From contig CAIRND010000646.1 of assembly GCA_903879825.1 (NCBI GenBank), positions 1 through 29,712 on the forward strand: a DNA stretch of 29,712 bases. The letters are read 5' to 3'. Origin of the DNA: an uncultured Geobacteraceae bacterium (GTDB lineage: Bacteria > Desulfobacterota > Desulfuromonadia > Geobacterales > Pseudopelobacteraceae). Position 1 is the first letter of the stretch. Each line of letters starts with the position of its first letter. A program made the translations under genes and the position numbers. Of this stretch, positions 8,076-15,626 are shown piece by piece. The notes beneath the pieces are model-generated. The model was not told the DNA's origin and ran no database searches. It saw only the letters and a list, made by a program, of their open reading frames with translations.

Positions 8076-8243
8076 TTAATTAAAAAGTTTACAAAAACTT
8101 CCGCCAGCGCTCAAATCTTGTATTTCACCTTGAATTAATAAAATACGCAAATCTGGGTTATATTTTTTTATTTCATAATTCAAAATGCATAATAACGAAT
8201 CACAAATCATATACTTAATACACAGCTCATTACCATCAAACAT
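8076..8243 (-). CDS. Putative small protein, 55 residues, unknown function
   Basis: An ATG-to-TAA frame on the minus strand fills the otherwise unexplained gap between the PglC-like gene and the first ACP gene. Its ATG overlaps the upstream stop (ATGTTTGA, 8 bp), and its TAA lies 8 bp before the ACP start. The translation begins MFDGNELCIKYMICDSLLC, continues through a Lys/Tyr-rich middle (NYEIKKYNPDLRILLIQGEI) and ends DLSAGGSFCKLFN. It has four cysteines, no obvious membrane helix and no domain I recognise. The exact fit between two coupled genes favours a real gene. Against it are the high AT content, the lack of a clear RBS and the lack of homology evidence. Confidence 0.45.
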   Translation of the reverse strand: MFDGNELCIKYMICDSLLCILNYEIKKYNPDLRILLIQGEIQDLSAGGSFCKLFN

Positions 8244-8847
8244 CAGAACCTAAAAAAGGAGTTGTCGCTTCATTATTAGAAGCATTAATACCTTCTCTTT
8301 TAAATAACTTAGCTAGGGTAAGGTAGAATATTTTAACATCAATAAAAAAATTCAGATTATCAACATACCAAACATCCAGATCGAACTTTTCTTCCCATGA
8401 TAATAGGTTCCTTCCATTAACAGCAGCTAAACCAGTCATTCCTGGGCGTATTTCATGTCGCCTTTCTTGCTCCCCCTTATAAAGCGGCAGATAACTAACA
8501 AGCAAAGGACGCGGGCCAATTAAGCTCATATCGCCCATTAAAACATTAATTATTTGAGGCAATTCGTCAAGCGATAAAGAACGCATAAACCGGCCTATTA
8601 TGGTAAGTCGCTGAATATCAGGGAGAAGAGCGCCGTAAATATCACAGCTATCATTCATTGTCTTAAACTTGATCAACCAAAATATTTTCTCATTCTTACC
8701 AGGTCTTTCCTGTATATACAACGGCGATCCTTTATGACTTAAAATCAACAAAAAAGAAAAAAAAACAAATAGCGGGAAAATAACAATCAATCCAAGCAAT
8801 GATAAAATAAAATCGATTGGTCGTTTAAAATACATTCGGTATATCAT
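8236..8847 (-). CDS. PglC-like monotopic phosphoglycosyl transferase
   Basis: 203 residues, the small single-domain form of the bacterial sugar transferase family (PF02397). It transfers a phospho-sugar from a UDP-sugar to undecaprenyl phosphate and so starts the repeat unit on the inner membrane. It has one N-terminal re-entrant hydrophobic segment (about 10-37), KFKTMND, the catalytic Asp-Glu (about 94-95) in RSLSLDELPQ, GDMSLIGPRPLL, and the RPGMTG...VNGRN...WYVDN stretch. The match runs nearly end to end with Campylobacter PglC as I remember it, including the short C-terminal tail. PglC prefers UDP-di-N-acetylbacillosamine, which fits the aminotransferase and NeuD/PglD-like genes downstream. 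An alternative start is the Met at codon 5. Confidence 0.9.
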   Translation of the reverse strand: MIYRMYFKRPIDFILSLLGLIVIFPLFVFFSFLLILSHKGSPLYIQERPGKNEKIFWLIKFKTMNDSCDIYGALLPDIQRLTIIGRFMRSLSLDELPQIINVLMGDMSLIGPRPLLVSYLPLYKGEQERRHEIRPGMTGLAAVNGRNLLSWEEKFDLDVWYVDNLNFFIDVKIFYLTLAKLFKREGINASNNEATTPFLGSDV

Positions 8848-9370
8848 TCAATAATTCTTTTTCAGGTTCAGGACAGTTGTGTATTTATAATGCATGTGCA
8901 TATTTCAAGGTCATTCACTTTATTAAATGCATTTTAAGAAGGTCTTCAGTAAGCGCTCCTCAAGAATTGATTCCCTAATAGCCTCTTCCTGCATAGGCGT
9001 CCCGTAATGGAGTAAGATCAAGTTGGGCAACAATATCAACAACAAAACGAGCGAGATGATTGACCGGTAGCCAGTCCTGGACGGATGGTAGCAAAAGGTA
9101 GAGTGAATCTCGATCGGCTGAAAGAAAGTCTGAACGCATTGGTTTCCAGTGAATAAATGACTGGTTATCACGCGCTCAATACACAATGTGTCTTATTTAT
9201 AATAAAAGGTTTATAAGTGTTTTTATACGACTCTGTCTTGCTAAATAATCCGACAGATTGCTAGCAAATAAGTTAGAGCGTAAACTGATCAAGAAAGAAG
9301 TTCAATAATCATGAATCTCGGTTCAAAACGAATTACGGAGTGACTTGTTTCTGAGCGCTGAATACAATAT
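8848..9370. other. Gap of 523 bp between PglC-like and GT genes
   Basis: No intact gene is supported here. The central part (8975-9139) is a relic of an IS1182-type transposase. A frame of 87 codons overlaps it on the same strand (8923-9186), but it lies in the wrong reading frame and has no domain character. The stretch 9187-9370 is AT-rich and shows no clear gene, hairpin or insertion-sequence end that I can recognise. Confidence 0.6.
8975..9139 (-). pseudogene. IS1182-family transposase N-terminal fragment
   Basis: From an ATG at 9139 the minus strand reads MRSDFLSADRDSLYLLLPSV, then QDWLPVNHLARFVVDIVAQL, then DLTPLRDAYAGRGY, and hits an in-frame TAG at 8975-8977. The pattern of a short N-terminus, YLLPPSxQDWLPxxHLARFVV, a QLDL stretch and AYxGRG is the start of IS1182-type DDE transposases. 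The catalytic domain is absent, since the sequence after the TAG does not continue the family in any frame. It is a truncated relic, so an insertion sequence once sat between the PglC-led module and the glycosyltransferases. Confidence 0.75.
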
Positions 9371-10552
9371 TTAACTCATCTTTTGTTGAGTGGCTTTGAT
9401 ATTCGTCTTAAAGAGACCTTCTTTATCAGCAAGGACATAACGTAAAAACTCTCTTTGATCGAATTTTTCTTTTGCGTATTGTGAGGCGGCCGTCCCAAAA
9501 GCATTTCGCTTTATCTCATCTTTGAGTAGCGTTTGCAATGCGAGGGCTAAAGCCTTAACATTTTTAACAGGAACAACCAAGCCCGTATATTTGTGTTGCA
9601 TAGCATCAATAGGTCCTGGAATATCACTAACAACTACCGGAATCCCCATTGCTTCAGCCTCAACAATTGCCATTCCAAAACCTTCACGGTAACTTGGCAA
9701 AGAAAAGACATCCATGCACGCCATGTATTGCGGTATTTTATCATTCGGAGGAATCTGAATTACCTGACTAGAAGAAGTAACCCAATCGCGTAACCCTTTA
9801 TCAATTGTATTATAAAATTTCTTATCTCCAACAAGCAGTAAACGCACTGTAGGCATATCACAAAAAAAACTACGACAAGCCGATATAAGCTCATTGCAAC
9901 CTTTATCACTACGGATTGAACCAACAAAACCAATCACAAGATCTTGTGACTTAATACTAATCAATTCCCGATATTCATTCCGCCATATTTCTTTATGGTT
10001 TATATCAAATCTTTCAAGATTTACACCACACGCACTTCCGTTCCAAATAACCCTTCCTTTATTTTCGGAATATATTTTTTCATCAATTGAAAATTTATAG
10101 TTACTTAAACTATCCGGTTCAATTATAGTAGAGCAACTGCAGCACCAATACTCAATAAGCTTAAAGATGTGACGCTGTATACCTTTAAAACCGACATAAC
10201 GAATTCCCCACTGGGCATAAATACGAATATGAATATGTGCAAGCCAAGATGCAGTACTAGCATATAATGTCGCATTTAGTGTTGAAAATTGAACAATATC
10301 AAAATATTCACGACGAAATATTTTATATAAGGCATAAATCATTTTAGGCGCATCAAAAGGATATATACCTCGTCTAAATGGCAATGGAATATATTTTACA
10401 CCTTTTGGCAATTCTTTATAAAACTCAGGATCATTGCCACATATCCAAGTAACATCCCAACCATTACAAACTAATAATTCGGCTTGAGCGTACACAAAGG
10501 TCTTTAAAGAAATCGGTAAAGTTGCAACAAAACATATTCGTTTTTTGCTCAT
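9371..10552 (-). CDS. Glycosyltransferase, GT-B fold (GT4 type)
   Basis: 393 residues. The N-terminal Rossmann domain begins KRICFVATLPISLKTFVYAQ. The C-terminal donor-binding domain has VIGFVGSIRSDKG (start of the GT1/GT4 domain) and the E-x7-E type motif in SYREGFGMAIVEAEAMGIPV, which binds the nucleotide-sugar donor. It probably adds one sugar of the repeat unit at the cytoplasmic face of the inner membrane. The ATG at 10552 fits the family N-terminus; no strong RBS is seen. Donor and acceptor are not predictable. It is the last glycosyltransferase before the IS1182 relic and the PglC-like gene. Confidence 0.87.
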   Translation of the reverse strand: MSKKRICFVATLPISLKTFVYAQAELLVCNGWDVTWICGNDPEFYKELPKGVKYIPLPFRRGIYPFDAPKMIYALYKIFRREYFDIVQFSTLNATLYASTASWLAHIHIRIYAQWGIRYVGFKGIQRHIFKLIEYWCCSCSTIIEPDSLSNYKFSIDEKIYSENKGRVIWNGSACGVNLERFDINHKEIWRNEYRELISIKSQDLVIGFVGSIRSDKGCNELISACRSFFCDMPTVRLLLVGDKKFYNTIDKGLRDWVTSSSQVIQIPPNDKIPQYMACMDVFSLPSYREGFGMAIVEAEAMGIPVVVSDIPGPIDAMQHKYTGLVVPVKNVKALALALQTLLKDEIKRNAFGTAASQYAKEKFDQREFLRYVLADKEGLFKTNIKATQQKMS

Positions 10553-10637
10553 ATTATTATCTCTTTAATTATTTTTAACAATAGTCCATAACTAATTCCT
10601 CAATCGCCAATGCATGCAATTAGATGTTTAGACGTGC

Positions 10638-11888
10638 TTAAATAAGCTTTAAAACTTGACTCCCCCAAGTCAGGTAATCAAATTGTTGACGTGCATAAGC
10701 TTGCCCATTCGCAGCAATTTTTTTTGTAGCTTCATGCTCGTCCAACATCTGCAATATTTTTTCAGCAAGGTCATCGCTATCACCAGGTACGCAAAAGCGC
10801 AATTCAACACCGTCTTGAAAGCGCGTAGCAATATCACCAACCATAGATGCTATAACAGGCCTTCCAGACGCTAAATATTCTGAAATCTTGATAGGTGCGG
10901 CAACAGCATTACGACGATGATTTAGTTTTGGCATTATTAAAAGATCAGCAGCACATAAAAGACCCCGCACCTCATTTTGATCAATAAATCCGGTAAAAGA
11001 AACTCTATTAAAAATGCCAAGATCTTCTGCAAGCTTAGGATAATCAATCTGCTGTACCAATGCGTGATCAATCACTCCAAGTTTTCCTGCTATAACAAGA
11101 TGTGTCTTCGTATTGGATTTCGATACAATATACATCGCATTGAGAAGAACCTCTATACCTTCAAGACTTCCCACTGAACCACAGTAAACAATTATTTTTT
11201 TATCTAATAGGCCGTAATATTTACGGATTTTCGTCGCATCACCTTTAGAAAAAAGATCTGTATCTATCGGAGGATAACTGAGATGGATTGGAACATTAGG
11301 AGCCTGCTTATGAAAATGCTCAGACAACAATAATGTACCAGTCAGTGCATTGAGATTTGATCGACGAGATAGGTAACAATCAATAATATTGATAATAGCC
11401 AACTTCCCACGATCGAGTGTATTCATTCCTGGCAAAGGCACGTAATGATCGCCTTGAACGTAAACAATTTTAATTCCATGCCGACGCGCTAGTGAGATAA
11501 GCGAAATAAACTGTAATCCAACGCTATAAAATACAATAACGTCCCATCGTTTATTTATAATACCATTTCGCAACATTAGAAAATGTGCAAGTGCAGAACC
11601 ACGTTTTTCATTTGTTGAGGCAAGACAATGAAAATGGTAATCAATACAGCCCTCATGATCTTTACCAATATATAAACCGCTACCACCGACAACAAAATCT
11701 ACATTACAACCGTTACCAGCTAAGCCTCGGGCCATCATATGCGCACAACGAACCGCTGGCGCAGAGAAGTTTCGGCATGCTAATGTTACCAAACAATTCA
11801 TATAATAATCTTCTATCCCGTTAGCCAAATGCTTATTACCTTCTAACAGCGCCATAACGCTATGGCTGCACTGACTTTGTGCCGACAC
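10638..11888 (-). CDS. Glycosyltransferase, GT-B fold (GT4 type)
   Basis: 416 residues if the GTG at 11888 is used, 3 bp after the polymerase stop. The recognisable N-terminal Rossmann strand begins only at the Met at codon 30 (NCLVTLACRNFSAPAVRCAH), so the true start could be the ATG at 11801. The C-terminal half has KIIVYCGSVGSLEGIEVLLN and then LLIMPKLNHRRNAVAAPIK followed by ISEYLASGRPVIAS, with the acidic residue of the donor site in the usual place. It is a cytoplasmic transferase of one repeat-unit sugar; the substrate is unknown. Confidence 0.83.
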   Translation of the reverse strand: MSAQSQCSHSVMALLEGNKHLANGIEDYYMNCLVTLACRNFSAPAVRCAHMMARGLAGNGCNVDFVVGGSGLYIGKDHEGCIDYHFHCLASTNEKRGSALAHFLMLRNGIINKRWDVIVFYSVGLQFISLISLARRHGIKIVYVQGDHYVPLPGMNTLDRGKLAIINIIDCYLSRRSNLNALTGTLLLSEHFHKQAPNVPIHLSYPPIDTDLFSKGDATKIRKYYGLLDKKIIVYCGSVGSLEGIEVLLNAMYIVSKSNTKTHLVIAGKLGVIDHALVQQIDYPKLAEDLGIFNRVSFTGFIDQNEVRGLLCAADLLIMPKLNHRRNAVAAPIKISEYLASGRPVIASMVGDIATRFQDGVELRFCVPGDSDDLAEKILQMLDEHEATKKIAANGQAYARQQFDYLTWGSQVLKLI

Positions 11889-11891
11889 TAA

Positions 11892-12983
11892 TCAAAAGTT
11901 CCAAAAGAACGCATATGCACCACCACTGCCCGTACGAGTAACAAACACCACAACCATCAAAACTGATATCACAAGATAAACAAGCGCAGCTTCCTTGCGG
12001 TGAAAAGTTTTAACAATTTCAGGAATTAACAAAACGATGAAGATTGAGTAGTACTGTACCGCGCGCATGGCTGATGGATGCACAAAGGTTAGCGGAATTA
12101 ACAAAATACTGATTAAATAAGCATTAATAAAATGAGTTGCCTGCTCATTGCGTTCAAGCATATTCGGAAATCGCCACAAAACTAATAGGCCAATAGCCAC
12201 CATTACTATTGTAAACGGCAAAGTACCTGCACCCGCATAGATACTATATTCGTCATAGCCAAGGTATGTCTTAAATAATTGAGAATATGGAACAGCATAA
12301 ACTATGAGAACAGGTAAAGCAATAAATAATATAATTGATATATGGATACGCTTAACTGGGAAATTGTATAGAAAATAAAACGGCAAAAATATCAATACTG
12401 ACTTATGTATTGTCGCAACAATTAAAGATACTGCAATCAGCCAAAACAGCTGTCGTTTCAGAATCAATTCATAACCAAGAAAAACAACAATTGCCGTTCC
12501 AATAGTTTGACGATGGCCTGTAATAGAAAAAAAGCTAAAAAACAAAACAGAGTATATCAAAAAGCTTATATAAACATCCGCGGAGTATCTGTAAATGAAG
12601 CGAGCCATAGGGACTGTAAAAATAATGGCAATTAAAACCAGATAAAGCTGATAATTATAGAAAAAAACTTGGGTAAGCTTCTCAAACAAACGATAGCCAG
12701 CATCTTTACCGGGCAAATGATTTATGTAGATATCAATAAAATCCTGAATTATCCTTGACCAGCTAGTATAAAACGTCACTGTGTAATTGTCATGATAGGC
12801 AACGGTATCCGCGCCTACGAGCTCGTGCCTAAAGCCTGAAATAATAATCCAGAACAATGCGGCTATTGCACAAAACCAAACCGCACCTCGATTGGCGTTA
12901 TTTCGAAACAAATCATTACCACGAAATCTGATGAACAGTGCGATCACGGTAAGTAACGTGATATTAACAAGATAAATATTCAT
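11892..12983 (-). CDS. EpsG-family polysaccharide polymerase (Wzy-like)
   Basis: 363 residues and highly hydrophobic, with about ten predicted membrane segments by eye. The first membrane helix (NIYLVNITLLTVIALFIRF) is followed by a second (AVWFCAIAALFWIIISGF) and then RHELVGADTVAYHDNY, which matches the conserved early R-G-D-Y loop of EpsG proteins. EpsG/Wzy-type proteins join lipid-linked repeat units on the periplasmic side. The ATG at 12983 is 12 bp after a GT4 gene. Such a polymerase is expected in Wzx/Wzy loci, so its presence together with Wzm/Wzt here is notable. Confidence 0.82.
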   Translation of the reverse strand: MNIYLVNITLLTVIALFIRFRGNDLFRNNANRGAVWFCAIAALFWIIISGFRHELVGADTVAYHDNYTVTFYTSWSRIIQDFIDIYINHLPGKDAGYRLFEKLTQVFFYNYQLYLVLIAIIFTVPMARFIYRYSADVYISFLIYSVLFFSFFSITGHRQTIGTAIVVFLGYELILKRQLFWLIAVSLIVATIHKSVLIFLPFYFLYNFPVKRIHISIILFIALPVLIVYAVPYSQLFKTYLGYDEYSIYAGAGTLPFTIVMVAIGLLVLWRFPNMLERNEQATHFINAYLISILLIPLTFVHPSAMRAVQYYSIFIVLLIPEIVKTFHRKEAALVYLVISVLMVVVFVTRTGSGGAYAFFWNF

Positions 12984-12995
12984 AAATAAACTAAT

Positions 12996-14252
12996 CTATT
13001 TAATAATGTCAATTTGCGTCAACGAATTATACAGCAAATAATACTGACGTACATTTTCAACCTTATTAAACTTTATTGAGCTAAAGGCTCGGCAATACTG
13101 AGTGTATGATCCCTTACCCTGCGACTTGACCTGGCGAATCGCCTTTATAACACAATCTATATTTTCCGTATCAACAATATAGCCACATCCTGGTCCTACC
13201 AGCTCCGGGTTTGCAGTCATTTCATTGACAATAACAGGAGTTCCTGAGGCCAAAGCCTCGGCCGTTACTTTCCCGAAAGTCTCTTCCCTTGAGAAACTGA
13301 CAAAAACATCTGCTGCTGCATATAGTGCGGCCAACTCAACAACATCATGGGTTTCTTTGACATGCATGATGTTTTCAGGCAGGCATAGTCCAGTCGGTAG
13401 TTTCCCAACCAAAACAATTCTCTCGTCTGGACCAAGCCCATATGATAACTCCATAAATCGCTTCAACCCTTTACCATCACTCCAATATGAGGCTACTCCT
13501 ATAATAAGAAAAAGCCCCGTTGTATCACCCAATGTACCAGCAAGTTTTACCCGACTTTTGGAATCGGGCTTAAAGACATCCAGATCAATCCAGTTATATA
13601 TACGCTTGAAAATGGTGGCGTTTGCCAATATGGATTGCCTTGCCTCCTGCGTAATCCAATCAGATACTCCAACCACTGCAAGTCGCTTGATGTCACCGAA
13701 CCAACGACGTTTGTCCTGCAGCATTCTTGCTGACTGGTCCAGACCCCAACTTGGGATGTCCTTTTTTAAACGAATACACTTGCCGCAAGTCTGCCTCCAA
13801 CGCTGACAGTTATCAACACTATAATAAGTACAGCGACCTGTATAGAACCAGCAATCATGCAATGTCAGCACCGTGGCAATATCCTTACGGGCTATGTAGC
13901 GTAGCAAGATGCCAAGGTGCAAATAATTTGAGTGCAGATTGTTCAGGTGTATCACGTCAGGCTTAAGGGCAGAGATGTAACGAATAAGCCGAGTGGTAGC
14001 AATAACAGAACCATAGGCTTGAAGGCCAAACAGTCGGGAGGTCACGGCATGTAACTTTTGATCACGGCAGTTACCAATAATATAACCGCGCACCGGTACA
14101 AAAGGCCCTTTCACCGCATAAGCGGTGTGCATCTCCACTCCTTGATCATCGTCAACCTCGGCAAGTTCGAGGCAATTGCGCCCTGTACTGGAGGAACCAT
14201 ATACAGCATTGATCTGTAAAACTTTAATGTACTTACTTATTGAGTTGCTCAT
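12996..14252 (-). CDS. Glycosyltransferase, GT4 family (WcaC-like)
   Basis: 418 residues. The N-terminus KVLQINAVYGSSSTGRNCLE and the central LTLHDCWFYTGRCTYY with a following cluster of cysteines (CQRWRQTCGKC) are typical of the colanic-acid WcaC-like subgroup of GT4. The C-terminal domain has FLIIGVASYWSDGKGLKRF and SFSREETFGKVTAEALASGT with the donor-binding E-x7-E motif. It is the first glycosyltransferase after the fnlABC genes, so transfer of L-FucNAc is a reasonable but unproven guess. A gap of 201 bp separates it from fnlC. Confidence 0.87.
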   Translation of the reverse strand: MSNSISKYIKVLQINAVYGSSSTGRNCLELAEVDDDQGVEMHTAYAVKGPFVPVRGYIIGNCRDQKLHAVTSRLFGLQAYGSVIATTRLIRYISALKPDVIHLNNLHSNYLHLGILLRYIARKDIATVLTLHDCWFYTGRCTYYSVDNCQRWRQTCGKCIRLKKDIPSWGLDQSARMLQDKRRWFGDIKRLAVVGVSDWITQEARQSILANATIFKRIYNWIDLDVFKPDSKSRVKLAGTLGDTTGLFLIIGVASYWSDGKGLKRFMELSYGLGPDERIVLVGKLPTGLCLPENIMHVKETHDVVELAALYAAADVFVSFSREETFGKVTAEALASGTPVIVNEMTANPELVGPGCGYIVDTENIDCVIKAIRQVKSQGKGSYTQYCRAFSSIKFNKVENVRQYYLLYNSLTQIDIIK

Positions 14253-14391
14253 ATAAATTAGTTTCGACTTATCGCTTTATGATTTATATTTATTTGATTT
14301 TCCATATACTTTTTCACAAATCTTTGCCGCATTTCATTCGAAATATGGTATCAGATATAAGTCGGAAATAATTTATTTTATTGATAATGAC

Positions 14392-14420
14392 AATATTACT
14401 GTTATGCTTATAGTAATATT
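14392..14420 (-). other. Intergenic stem-loop after fnlC
   Basis: A perfect 9-bp inverted repeat (AATATTACT / AGTAATATT) with an 11-base loop lies 34 bp downstream of the fnlC stop on the minus strand. It is AT-rich and not followed by a clear U-tract, so it is a weak terminator candidate. It could equally be a transcript-stabilising hairpin at the end of the fnlABC segment. Confidence 0.35.
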
Positions 14421-14453
14421 TTAGAACACTCAAGCTATCTTCAGCAAAACATA

Positions 14454-15617
14454 TTAGCTGATTTCCCATTGATAGCGACTGAAAAGTTCCATATTTTTCC
14501 AATGTGCCGTGAGTTTGGCTGTACCTGCAATGAGTTTGACAACACGCTCCGCAGTATTGCTCACCTTGTACGCTTCAGGTATTTCCCGCTCGCTTCCATC
14601 AAACAGCTTTTCGCTTTGGGTAGCAATGTCCACACAACTCAGCAAGGTCTCCTTTTCCAGACCAGTCAAAACAATAGCTCCGGTATCAAGGGCTTCCGGA
14701 CGCTCAATCGAACGGCGCAGGGAGACTGCTGGAAAATTCAGGATAGAAGCCTCTTCACTGATAGTGCCACTATCAGAAACTGCACAGAAAGACTCAAGTT
14801 GTAACCTGTTGTAGTCAAAGAAGCCAAATGGTTTAAGGAACCGTATACCCGTATCCACATCTGCCAAGCCCAGCTTTATCAATCGATCGCGTGTACGTGG
14901 ATGTGTAGAAACAATCACCGGATAACCGTAATGCGCATGCAGCATCTGCAGGCACTCGACTACTTTGATGAGATTCTCACGGTTGTCAACATTCTCTTCA
15001 CGATGCACACTGACAATAAAGTACTGCCGTTGTGTCAGCTCAAGCTGATCAAGTATGGTTGAACGCTCAATACCCGGGCGAGCATGGTGCAGAACCTCTC
15101 TCATCGGTGAGCCGGTAAGGTAAACAAACCGATGCGGTAACCCCTCGCTTAATAAATGCCTGCGGGCATGCTCGGTGTACACTAAGTTGAAGTCCGCCAG
15201 ATGATCAACCATTTTCCGATTGATTTCTTCAGGCACATTGGCATCAAAACTTCTGTTGCCAGCCTCCATATGATAGGTCGGTATCTTCATGCGCTTTGCC
15301 ATAAGCAACGAAATAGCGCTGTTGGTGTCGCCAAGCACAAGAACAGCATCAGGCTTTTCCAGTAAAAGCACCTCCTCTGTCTTGATCAGAATATCGCCTA
15401 ACGAACGCCCTAAAGAAGAGGTATCAACCTGAAGGAAATGATCAGGCTTTCTGACAGACAACTCCTCGAAGAATATTTCATTTAATTCGTGATCATAGTT
15501 TTGTCCGGTATGAACAATAATGTGATCAAAAACTTCATCAAAAACGGTCAACACACGGGAAAGACGAATGATTTCCGGGCGGGTACCCAGAATCGTCATC
15601 ACTTTGAGTTTTTTCAT
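14454..15617 (-). CDS. UDP-GlcNAc/UDP-PneNAc-type 2-epimerase FnlC (CapG)
   Basis: 387 residues from the ATG at 15617 (MKKLKVMTILGTRPEIIRLS), which matches the family N-terminus; an in-frame GTG directly after the fnlB stop would add three residues. Motifs of non-hydrolysing NDP-HexNAc 2-epimerases are all present: HTGQNYD, LGDTNSAISLL, HMEAGNRSFD, HREENVDNRENL and SDSGTISEEASIL. In this gene order it is the CapG/FnlC member, which performs the final C2 epimerisation from UDP-N-acetyl-L-pneumosamine to UDP-N-acetyl-L-fucosamine. The nearby fnlA and fnlB make this more likely than the generic WecB role (UDP-ManNAc). Confidence 0.92.
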   Translation of the reverse strand: MKKLKVMTILGTRPEIIRLSRVLTVFDEVFDHIIVHTGQNYDHELNEIFFEELSVRKPDHFLQVDTSSLGRSLGDILIKTEEVLLLEKPDAVLVLGDTNSAISLLMAKRMKIPTYHMEAGNRSFDANVPEEINRKMVDHLADFNLVYTEHARRHLLSEGLPHRFVYLTGSPMREVLHHARPGIERSTILDQLELTQRQYFIVSVHREENVDNRENLIKVVECLQMLHAHYGYPVIVSTHPRTRDRLIKLGLADVDTGIRFLKPFGFFDYNRLQLESFCAVSDSGTISEEASILNFPAVSLRRSIERPEALDTGAIVLTGLEKETLLSCVDIATQSEKLFDGSEREIPEAYKVSNTAERVVKLIAGTAKLTAHWKNMELFSRYQWEIS

Positions 15618-15626
15618 GCACTTCAC

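Noticed and set aside
8923..9186. An 87-codon minus-strand frame in the gap before the PglC-like gene
   Set aside because: It overlaps the IS1182 transposase fragment in a different reading frame; the family-like translation lies in the other frame, so this one is a shadow.
13225..13806. A 193-codon plus-strand frame
   Set aside because: It is fully antisense to a well-supported GT4 gene and shows no protein-family features.
14314..14502. A 62-codon minus-strand frame overlapping the end of fnlC and the gap after it
   Set aside because: Its first third lies inside fnlC in another frame, it has no RBS, and the rest is AT-rich without recognisable domain character.
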